From assembly GCA_030446955.1 (NCBI GenBank), contig JAUJMG010000096.1:1-12363 (forward strand): DNA of 12,363 bases, given 5' to 3'. The position numbers were made by a program, and so were the translations under genes. Below, piece by piece: positions 7,148-12,194 of this stretch. The notes under the pieces are model-generated. The model made no database searches and was not told the DNA's origin. It saw nothing but the letters and a program-made list of their open reading frames with translations. Numbering within the stretch: position 1 is the stretch's first letter; the number at the start of each line of letters is the position of its first letter. This stretch comes from Thermomicrobiales bacterium (lineage in GTDB: Bacteria > Chloroflexota > Chloroflexia > Thermomicrobiales > UBA6265).

Positions 7148-8425
7148 CTATTCCTCGGCGAGGTCCAGGAAATCCTCGACGACATAGCCCGTCAGATCGG
7201 GGTCGTTCTCAACTTGCACCGGATACCAGACGAAGTCATCGCCCGTCTCCGCTGGACCGGTGATCCGCAGCAGGGTGCCTTCGTCCAGGTCGGTCACGAT
7301 CTCGGCCTCGGTGGATGGCTCCGTCCGTAGGCGCACGCCGGACTCGTTCACGAGCACGGTTGTGCCTTCTTCAAGCAGGGCTGCACTTTCCTCGGTGGCA
7401 GCCGCATCCTCCTCCGCTGGCCCCCCAGCCAATGCAGTGGCCGTGGCCATGACAGAAGCGTCGTTGGCCAGCACCTCGATGGCGCCGGGTTCAACACCGG
7501 ATGCCGGCGTGGCAGTTGGTGTGCCGGTCCCAGACAGGGAGAGTCTTAGCAGCACCAAGGGGTCGGATCCTTGCGGCCGTGGTGCCTCTGAGATGCCGGC
7601 CGGTGCGTAGATCGCGTCACCGGGTTGCAGACGGTATTGGACCCCGAGGGCCGCGTCGGGCTGCGGACCGGGCGCTGCCGTGCGAGAGACCTGGACATTG
7701 CCGCCCCTGACGACTAACTCGAAGCCGCCGTTGACGACGGAGAGCATCACAGGGCCCGCAGTTGCCGGGATCGACTCACCATCGTCCAGTTCCACCCGCT
7801 CCAGCGTGACCGTGGCCGGTCCGCCAGGCATGGTTGGTGCCGCCCCATCACCGAGCACTTGGAACGCGACGCCCTCCAGCGCGTCAGGTGCCGGCGTGCC
7901 ATCGCGCCAGATCAATCCGGGTGAACGGGGCTCGCCCGCCGCCAGGACGACCGCCGAGAGGAGAACCACGGGCTCGTCACCCTCGTTCCGCAGGCTGAAT
8001 GGTGTCTCCCTCAGGAACGTGATCTGCTCGCCGGCGCTCATCTCGAACGCCTGACCCACAGCCGCCGGGGTGGCTCCGACATCAGCCGCCGCGTCTGCCC
8101 GAGTCAGGATTGCCTCCCCCTCAACCTCGACGGTCAATGTCCCCGCCTCGACGAGGTTCATCTCGGGACCCGGGTGGCTGTGCATGGGCACACCAGCTCC
8201 CGGGGCGAGGGTGATCCGGAGCAAGCGCACCAGCGAAGGCGCCTCTGGCAGGCCATCGCCCAGTGTCGTGCGCAACAACACGTCCCCCACAGTGGGAGAT
8301 GCCGTCGAGCCGGAAGCCGGTGTGGCTTGGAGGTTCGCCTGCTGCCCTCTGGTCGCCTCAGGACCAGGAAGAACTGCTCCGAGCAGCAGCACCGTGGAGA
8401 AAAGCAGGGTAACGAGACGTCGCAT
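7148..8425 (-). CDS. Exported bicupin with C-terminal SH3b domain
   Basis: A 425-residue exported protein. Signal peptide: MRRLVTLLFSTVLLLGAVLP, followed by an ATP/SP-rich linker. Cupin 1 (about 65-165) has the metal-type motif MHSHPGPEM (81-89) and a second half around NEGDEPVVLLS (147-157). Cupin 2 (about 185-300) keeps the fold pattern but has no His/Glu ligands (ESIPATAGPVMLSVVNGGFEL), so it is probably structural. A second linker (GTPTATPASG, 301-310) and an acidic Ala/Glu stretch lead to a bacterial SH3 domain (about 355-420: GVRLRTEPSTEAEIVTDL, then FVWYPVQV and GYVVEDFL), a fold that often binds cell wall. The ATG at 8425 is preferred over the GTG at 8443 because GAGGGA precedes it at a good distance and the signal peptide then starts cleanly. 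Role unknown; a wall-anchored sensor or small-molecule binder is possible. Confidence 0.8.
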   Translation of the reverse strand: MRRLVTLLFSTVLLLGAVLPGPEATRGQQANLQATPASGSTASPTVGDVLLRTTLGDGLPEAPSLVRLLRITLAPGAGVPMHSHPGPEMNLVEAGTLTVEVEGEAILTRADAAADVGATPAAVGQAFEMSAGEQITFLRETPFSLRNEGDEPVVLLSAVVLAAGEPRSPGLIWRDGTPAPDALEGVAFQVLGDGAAPTMPGGPATVTLERVELDDGESIPATAGPVMLSVVNGGFELVVRGGNVQVSRTAAPGPQPDAALGVQYRLQPGDAIYAPAGISEAPRPQGSDPLVLLRLSLSGTGTPTATPASGVEPGAIEVLANDASVMATATALAGGPAEEDAAATEESAALLEEGTTVLVNESGVRLRTEPSTEAEIVTDLDEGTLLRITGPAETGDDFVWYPVQVENDPDLTGYVVEDFLDLAEE

Positions 8426-8428
8426 GAA

Positions 8429-8434
8429 TCCCTC
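8429..8434 (-). promoter_or_regulatory. Ribosome binding site deciding the bicupin start
   Basis: GAGGGA on the minus strand, 3 bases before the ATG at 8425 (5 bases if GAGG alone is counted). The in-frame GTG at 8443 has no such site, so the ATG is taken as the start. Confidence 0.5.
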
Positions 8435-8446
8435 GTGTCTCACCTG

Positions 8447-8456
8447 ATCACGTGAT
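8447..8456. promoter_or_regulatory. Perfect 10-base palindrome upstream of the bicupin gene
   Basis: ATCACGTGAT is a perfect palindrome with a CACGTG core, 21 bases upstream of the bicupin ATG. Its position in the leader or core promoter would suit a repressor operator. No regulator is encoded next to it, and a single 10-base palindrome can occur by chance. Confidence 0.25.
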
Positions 8457-8650
8457 GCCAGGACAGGAACATGTCTCCTAGCCCCGGGGAAGCCAAATCT
8501 CTGCCCGGCTACACCCGAAACAGGCCCCGATGGATGAGGCCGGTTGGTGGATGATCCAATCGGTGCGCCGAAGCATCACCCCCCTACTGTACGTTACCGA
8601 TTCGCTCTGTGGCCGCATTCCCTGCCTGCCCTTAACGGGATCGACAGGTC

Positions 8651-9559
8651 TTACCTCGATCGGACTCCGGTCAAGGGGGCCCCGCGAAACGCGAGCAGAG
8701 CGAACACCGGCATCATGACGAGCAGCGACCCGGCTGGACTGAGCCATGCCGCCACGGCACCGATCCCGGCACCAGTCACCGCAGCCAGGGCGTTGACGAT
8801 GTCGTTGTCGACCATTGGTATCCCACGAGCCAGGGTTGTCGCAGCACCGCAGTCGTGGACCATCCGCTCCGTCGCCAGGTCGCACACGGAGCACCGGTAC
8901 GATGCCTGGAGGGTCGCGCCGAGCAGGCTGTCGACCAGCGACCCAGCGAGACCGGCGAGTGTGACTCCCAGCAGCACTCCTCCCGCCGACAGCCCATCAC
9001 CGGCCCAGCCGAGCGCTGCGCCGACCGCGGCGAGCACGGCAATCAGCAGCGCACCCGCGGCCGCGCCGAGGGTGCCGACAGTGGAGACCGCGCCGGAAGT
9101 GCCTGGGGGCGCCGCCTGGCCGGACAGAATCGACCGAGGCGGTCTACGGCTCTGCGCCCCGATTTCCGTCGCCCAGGTATCCGACGTGACGGCTGCGACC
9201 GCGCCCGCGTAGGCGAGGAAGAGGACAGGAGCGTCGGACCACCCGGCGATCAGGGCCATCACGGCAGCAACCCCGCCATTGGCAGCCACCTGCACGGCGT
9301 CCCGCCGGCTCCCTCGCCGGGCGATCCGCTCCTCTGGTCGCTCTCCGCCCCCGCCCACCTGAGAAAGAGCCGAGGAAGACGCGAAGAACGCCACCAGCAG
9401 GATGCCCCACCACCAGCCGCCTGCGGCCACCACCACCGTGCCCACCAGAACGGCCAGCGCCGCCCCGTCGGCGCTGAGCGAACGGCGGAGGTAGCCGATC
9501 GCCGCGACGGCCACCGCGGCAGCGAAGCCTGAGAGCAGTACAGCGAGATCTTCGAGCAC
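8651..9559 (-). CDS. DUF92 / TIGR00297 family membrane protein
   Basis: A 302-residue integral membrane protein of the DUF92 family, whose plant/cyanobacterial members (VTE6) act as phytyl-phosphate kinases in prenyl-alcohol salvage. In other bacteria the substrate is unknown, so only a prenyl-phosphate-kinase-like role is suggested. Family blocks: SADGAALAVLVG (29-40), RRDAVQVAANGG (85-96), VTSDTWATEIG (124-134), GSLVDSLLGATLQ (206-218), a zinc-like CSVC (223-226) with H235-x-C237, and VDNDIVNALA (250-259). Seven or so hydrophobic segments fit the family, and length is normal. The GTG start at 9559 is fixed by GGGAG (9566-9570) 6 bases upstream. It is the first gene of the leftward run. The 225-base gap to the bicupin start suggests separate transcription. 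Confidence 0.88.
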   Translation of the reverse strand: MLEDLAVLLSGFAAAVAVAAIGYLRRSLSADGAALAVLVGTVVVAAGGWWWGILLVAFFASSSALSQVGGGGERPEERIARRGSRRDAVQVAANGGVAAVMALIAGWSDAPVLFLAYAGAVAAVTSDTWATEIGAQSRRPPRSILSGQAAPPGTSGAVSTVGTLGAAAGALLIAVLAAVGAALGWAGDGLSAGGVLLGVTLAGLAGSLVDSLLGATLQASYRCSVCDLATERMVHDCGAATTLARGIPMVDNDIVNALAAVTGAGIGAVAAWLSPAGSLLVMMPVFALLAFRGAPLTGVRSR

Positions 9560-9642
9560 CGGATGCTCCCAAGACGCGGACCGGTCGTGGCGCCGGCTGC
9601 GATCGCACCGAATCGGTGGAAGGGCTGGCGGCAGATGCCTGG

Positions 9643-9668
9643 TACCGTATCACCCCGCACGGTAGGAT
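9643..9668 (+). promoter_or_regulatory. Possible tRNA-Lys promoter with inverted repeat
   Basis: TAGGAT (9663-9668) lies 37 bases before the tRNA and could be its -10 box; no clear -35 is seen. The short inverted repeat TACCGT (9643-9648) / ACGGTA (9659-9664) overlaps it. Weak evidence. Confidence 0.25.
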
Positions 9669-9705
9669 GGAACGTGCGCCGCGAACGCTGCGGCAGGTCG
9701 CCAAG

Positions 9706-9781
9706 GACCCCGTAGCTCAATCGGCAGAGCAGTGGACTTTTAATCCATTGGTTCAGGGTTCGAGTCCCTGCGGGGTCACCA
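9706..9781 (+). tRNA. tRNA-Lys (anticodon UUU), 3' CCA encoded
   Basis: All arms fold. The acceptor GACCCCG (9706-9712) pairs with CGGGGTC (9771-9777). The D arm is GCTC...GAGC. The anticodon stem GTGGA/TCCAT encloses the loop CTTTTAA with anticodon TTT. The T arm is CAGGG-TTCGAGT-CCCTG. The discriminator is A (9778), and CCA is encoded at 9779-9781. It reads AAA/AAG codons. An integrase gene pointing towards it begins ~135 bases past its 3' end, so the 3' half is the probable attachment site of an integrated element. The tRNA itself is intact. Confidence 0.97.
9750..9781 (+). other. Candidate attachment site (3' end of tRNA-Lys)
   Basis: Tyrosine integrases commonly recombine within the T-arm/3' end of a tRNA and regenerate it. 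The position next to the integrase 3' end fits attL. No direct repeat of this segment is found elsewhere in the window, so the other junction is not seen and the exact core cannot be fixed. Confidence 0.4.
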
Positions 9782-9806
9782 GAAAATATGGCGAACGTAC
9801 GCCGTA

Positions 9807-9844
9807 AATGGAGGAGAGGGCTCGTGATGTCCCTCTCCTCCATT
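9807..9844. terminator. 14-base-pair perfect hairpin behind tRNA-Lys
   Basis: AATGGAGGAGAGGG (9807-9820) and CCCTCTCCTCCATT (9831-9844) form a perfect 14-bp stem with a 10-base loop. It lies 25 bases past the tRNA CCA and 71 bases from the integrase stop, between convergent units, so it can serve both as a terminator. It is followed by CGCCTTT rather than a long T-run. If the element is inserted in the tRNA, this hairpin belongs to the element and replaces the tRNA's own terminator. Confidence 0.6.
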
Positions 9845-9849
9845 CGCCT

Positions 9850-9909
9850 TTGACGGCAACCTTGACGGCAACCGGTTCACCATCAAACACAAGGGGGCCG
9901 CTGACGGCA
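9850..9909 (+). repeat. Short direct repeats, possible integrase arm sites
   Basis: TTGACGGCAACC occurs twice in perfect tandem (9850-9861 and 9862-9873). Its core TGACGGCA returns a third time at 9902-9909. They lie between the tRNA and the integrase stop. Arm-type sites bound by the N-terminal domain of tyrosine integrases are short direct repeats in just this place. Confidence 0.5.
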
Positions 9910-9915
9910 GCGGTG

Positions 9916-11082
9916 CTACCCGTCCGAGCCGGTTGCTGCGGATTGGTTACCGAGGATGCGAGCCATCAGCGTAGCCGCCTCCCTCTGCGCCGTTGGCATG
10001 ACGTGGCTGTAGGTGTTCATGGTCAACGCGATTTGCGAGTGACCTAAGATCTCCATCACGACACGGGCCGGAACGTTCTGAGCGAGCAGCAGGGACGCGC
10101 AGCAGTGCCGCAGGTCATGGAAGCGCTGCCGAGGTAATCCAGATGCAGCGAGAATCCTCTGTAGGCGTTTGGTAACGGCGGTGCCGTCAAGCGGTGTCCC
10201 CTTCGGGCTCGTGAACACGAGCCCCCACTCCTGCCAACGGTTTCCGGCGAAGGATCGCTCGAACGTCTGACGGTCTCGGTGGGCTCGAAGTGCGTCGATA
10301 GCCGGCGCGGGCAGATCGACCGTCCGCCGGCTCCGCTCGGTCTTGGGCTCCACGAGCACCAGTTTCCCGTCCACCCGCTGGAGGGCGTAGCGGACCCGTA
10401 GTTTGCCCATCTCGAGGTCTACGTCTTCCCACCGCAGGCCCAACACCTCACCTTGGCGTAACCCGAGCGCGACGGCAACCACGTACAAGGCCTCTAGGCG
10501 GTCGTCTCGCACAGCCTCCAGGAACAAGCGCGCCTGCTCGGGAGTAAGCGGCCGGACCTCGGATCGGCGAGACCGCGGGGGGTCGACCAGCACGGCCACG
10601 TTGCGGGTGACGAGGCCCCATTTCATTCCCTGCCCCAGCGCCCGGCGGAGGATCGCCCGGATGTATTGCACCGTTCGTGGGCTGAGGCCGGCCTCCGTCC
10701 GGCTGTTGAGGAACTCCTGGACGTGCTGCGGGTTGAGCTTGGTGAGCCGGTGATGCCCGAGATTTGGGTTGATGTGGTTACGTACGTAGCTAGCGTAACT
10801 CGCATAGGTTCCAGGTCTCACCGACGGCTTGACGACATCGGCAAGCCATCGGTCCATGTACTGCCGAACTGTTTGGCGCCCTTCAGCGATGGGAGCGCCG
10901 GCCTCGTGCTCGCGTTGAGCGGCGCGCATCTGGCGCATGGCGTCGGCCTTGGTGCGACCGTAAAAGCTCTTGCGCTTGGGCTTGCCGTCTACCGTCGCGA
11001 TGGTCATGGCCGCCTCCCAGCGGCCGTCCTTGCGCTGGTAGCAGGTCCCCTCGTTCTGGCCGCGCTTGCTAGCCATTGTCAT
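9916..11082 (-). CDS. Tyrosine-type site-specific integrase
   Basis: A 388-residue phage/ICE-type integrase. The N-terminal arm-binding (AP2-like) domain is GTCYQRKDGRWEAAMTI plus KSFYGRTKADAMRQM (12-52). The core-binding SAM-like domain runs over about 70-165 (QYMDRWL, YVRNHINPNLGH, SPRTVQYIRAIL). The catalytic domain has every expected residue: R209 (GLRQGE), K247 (PKTERSRR), H322 and R325 (FHDLRHCCAS), H348 (LGHS) and nucleophile Y358 (NTYSHV). It is full length and should be active. The ATG at 11082 follows GGAGG (11088-11092) at 5 bases. It reads towards tRNA-Lys, its likely target, and lies 81 bases downstream of the XRE gene on the same strand, so it may be co-transcribed with it, with a GC-rich stem between them acting as attenuator. 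Confidence 0.95.
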   Translation of the reverse strand: MTMASKRGQNEGTCYQRKDGRWEAAMTIATVDGKPKRKSFYGRTKADAMRQMRAAQREHEAGAPIAEGRQTVRQYMDRWLADVVKPSVRPGTYASYASYVRNHINPNLGHHRLTKLNPQHVQEFLNSRTEAGLSPRTVQYIRAILRRALGQGMKWGLVTRNVAVLVDPPRSRRSEVRPLTPEQARLFLEAVRDDRLEALYVVAVALGLRQGEVLGLRWEDVDLEMGKLRVRYALQRVDGKLVLVEPKTERSRRTVDLPAPAIDALRAHRDRQTFERSFAGNRWQEWGLVFTSPKGTPLDGTAVTKRLQRILAASGLPRQRFHDLRHCCASLLLAQNVPARVVMEILGHSQIALTMNTYSHVMPTAQREAATLMARILGNQSAATGSDG

Positions 11083-11149
11083 CGTGGCCTCCGTGCTAGG
11101 ATTCTGGTTCCTTCGCGCCTTCCTTGCCGTCGGCGCGAGGGGTTCCCCG

Positions 11150-11178
11150 GCCGCCGCGGCGCCCTATGCCGCGGCGGC
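11150..11178. terminator. GC-rich hairpin over the XRE stop codon
   Basis: CCGCCGCGGC (11151-11160) pairs with GCCGCGGCGG (11168-11177), extended by one G-C pair to 11150/11178, around a 7-base loop that includes the XRE stop codon. There is no T-tract. It sits between the XRE and integrase genes on the transcribed strand, so it may attenuate read-through into the integrase. Confidence 0.45.
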
Positions 11179-11394
11179 TTTTCCCTGCCTGGCCTCCTCC
11201 ACTGCGGTCGCGAACTCAACTATGTCGGCCGGCTGCATCCCCAACACCGCGCACAAGGCACGGATCACCCGGAACGATGGCACCGACCTTCCGTTCTCGA
11301 TCAAATACAGCGTCGACAACGCCACGCCGGCCTGCTCGGCCAGTTCCCGCATCGTCAGCAGCCGGCTCGTGCGCGCCTCGCGCAGTGTGACCAT
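11164..11394 (-). CDS. Small XRE/Cro-type helix-turn-helix regulator
   Basis: A 76-residue DNA-binding protein consisting almost only of an HTH_XRE domain: LREARTSRLLTMRELAEQAG (4-23), VALSTLYLIENGRSVPSFRV (24-43, recognition helix and following turn), then IRALCAVLGMQPADIVEF (44-61) and an Ala/Lys-rich tail. The ATG at 11394 has AGGAGG (11401-11406) 6 bases upstream. Its promoter lies in the 19-base inverted repeat at 11439-11490, the natural place for a Cro/CI-like autoregulator to bind. It lies upstream of the integrase on the same strand and divergent from the SWIM gene, so it is likely to control both directions. A second reading frame over the same DNA also has a ribosome-binding-like AGGAG before an ATG at 11419, but its translation looks like a shadow. 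Confidence 0.88.
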   Translation of the reverse strand: MVTLREARTSRLLTMRELAEQAGVALSTLYLIENGRSVPSFRVIRALCAVLGMQPADIVEFATAVEEARQGKAAAA

Positions 11395-11447
11395 CTCCGT
11401 CCTCCTTTCTCTCCCTCATCTTACTCCTGTAGCAATGAGTTAGCAAT

Positions 11448-11475
11448 ATTGTATTGACATGTACGATCTCATCAA
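11448..11475 (-). promoter_or_regulatory. Sigma70-like promoter for the XRE (and integrase) genes
   Basis: On the minus strand TTGATG (11475-11470) and TACAAT (11453-11448) are 16 bases apart, the mirror image of the plus promoter but with a weaker -35 (TTGATG against TTGACA). The transcript would start near 11441, about 47 bases before the XRE ATG. Confidence 0.65.
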
Positions 11476-11481
11476 TACAAT
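11454..11481 (+). promoter_or_regulatory. Sigma70-like promoter for the SWIM gene
   Basis: TTGACA (11454-11459, perfect -35) and TACAAT (11476-11481, 5/6 -10) are 16 bases apart. The transcript would start near 11488, about 60 bases before the GTG start at 11549. The -35 abuts the -10 of the opposing promoter, so the two should exclude each other. Confidence 0.75.
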
Positions 11482-11533
11482 AGTGCTAACGAGAGGTTGG
11501 GGAACCCCTCGGAGACGGCAAGAGCGAACGTGC

Positions 11534-11541
11534 GAGGAGGT
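11534..11541 (+). promoter_or_regulatory. Ribosome binding site deciding the SWIM gene start
   Basis: GAGGAGGT ends 7 bases before the GTG at 11549. The longer in-frame ATG at 11459 lies inside the promoter, upstream of the predicted transcript start, so it cannot be used from this promoter. Confidence 0.65.
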
Positions 11542-11548
11542 ACGAACC

Positions 11549-11986
11549 GTGTCCAGCCCGACGAAGCACCGCCCCGAGACGATTGCCGAGAAGTGGCACC
11601 GCCTGACGCGGCTCGCCCGGGAGCAAGGTGTCATGCTGCTGCGAGAGCACTGCACCGGTAAGGTCTTCGCCACTTCGGTCTCCCACCCTGGCCAGATTCA
11701 CCGTCTGACCCCGAAGGGACGCGGCTTTGCCTGCTCCTGTGAAGGGTGGGCTCGGTGGCAGCGGTGCAAACACGTGGCTACGCTTTTCGCCGAACTTGGC
11801 TGGTTACCAGTGGTAGACCCCGAGCCAGAACCGCCAGTTCCGGTCGCCCCCGCATCCCGCCGTCCCGGCCGCATGAACCTGACGGATGCTGAACTCGCGG
11901 TGCTGCGCGGTCAGGCCGCCCGGTTGCACGCAGAGCGCGGGTGGCCCCTCGTGGACGTCGAGACGGGGGAGGTGATCGCCACCTAA
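11549..11986 (+). CDS. Small SWIM zinc-finger protein
   Basis: A 145-residue protein. Residues 10-34 are a basic helix (ETIAEKWHRLTRLAREQGVMLLREH). A strand region leads to the SWIM motif CxC-x8-CxH: C62, C64, C73, H75 in FACSCEGWARWQRCKHVATLF (60-80). A Pro-rich hinge (PEPEPPVPVAP, 91-101) follows, then a helix and a short tail ending DVETGEVIAT. SWIM fingers bind DNA or proteins and occur in SWI2/SNF2 ATPases, MuDR transposases and plant FAR1 proteins. Here the finger stands alone without an enzyme domain. GTG is chosen for its ribosome binding site and position after the promoter. It is divergent from the XRE gene under a shared operator; a role in the element's regulation or DNA transactions is inference. 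Confidence 0.8.
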   Translation: MSSPTKHRPETIAEKWHRLTRLAREQGVMLLREHCTGKVFATSVSHPGQIHRLTPKGRGFACSCEGWARWQRCKHVATLFAELGWLPVVDPEPEPPVPVAPASRRPGRMNLTDAELAVLRGQAARLHAERGWPLVDVETGEVIAT

Positions 11987-12020
11987 CCGGCCGCTCCGTT
12001 CACTGGAGGCAGTCGGCCGG
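11987..12020 (+). terminator. Compound hairpin directly after the SWIM gene
   Basis: CCGGCCG (11987-11993) pairs with CGGCCGG (12014-12020), and inside it CTCC (11994-11997) pairs with GGAG (12005-12008), leaving a 7-base loop and a 5-base bulge. It begins right behind the TAA. There is no T-tract, so termination is likely but not certain. Confidence 0.45.
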
Positions 12021-12194
12021 GCCGTCCCCTCACAACCGCCGAAGGGCGCCACGGAGATGTCTCCACGCCACGCCGCCGCGCCATAGCCCCCTCCCTCGAC
12101 GATCCGTCCGCCCGAACAACCATGCTATGCTCATTGTGTTTGCCTCGATGCCCGCCGGGACGACCCCGTGGGGACGCAGCAGGGAGTGTTGCCC

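Larger units (their letters stand above)
11439..11490. promoter_or_regulatory. 19-base inverted repeat, probable operator
   Basis: GTTAGCAATATTGTATTGA (11439-11457) is repeated in inverse as TCAATACAATAGTGCTAAC (11472-11490): 18 of 19 positions match across a 14-base spacer. The stretch is strikingly AT-rich against its surroundings and contains promoters on both strands. A further TAGCAAT (11430-11436) lies 11 bases, about one helical turn, from the TAGCAAT at 11441-11447. The neighbouring XRE protein is the likely ligand. Confidence 0.8.

Noticed and set aside
8540..8563. CCGGTTGG/CCAATCGG hairpin in the gap after the DUF92 gene
   Set aside because: On the transcribed minus strand one pair is an A-C mismatch and no T-tract follows, so a terminator call is not justified.
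11216..11446. Overlapping frame across the XRE gene (starts MLTHCYRSK or MRERKEDGD) with an AGGAG 4 bases before an ATG at 11419
   Set aside because: The translation is Gly/Ala/Arg-rich as expected of a shifted GC-rich frame, while the XRE frame has a full HTH domain and its own AGGAGG site.
12160..12180. GACCCCGT matching the 5' end of tRNA-Lys
   Set aside because: Only 8 bases, and from the 5' side of the tRNA. An attachment repeat should match the 3' part. It is part of a local CCCCGTGGGG palindrome.
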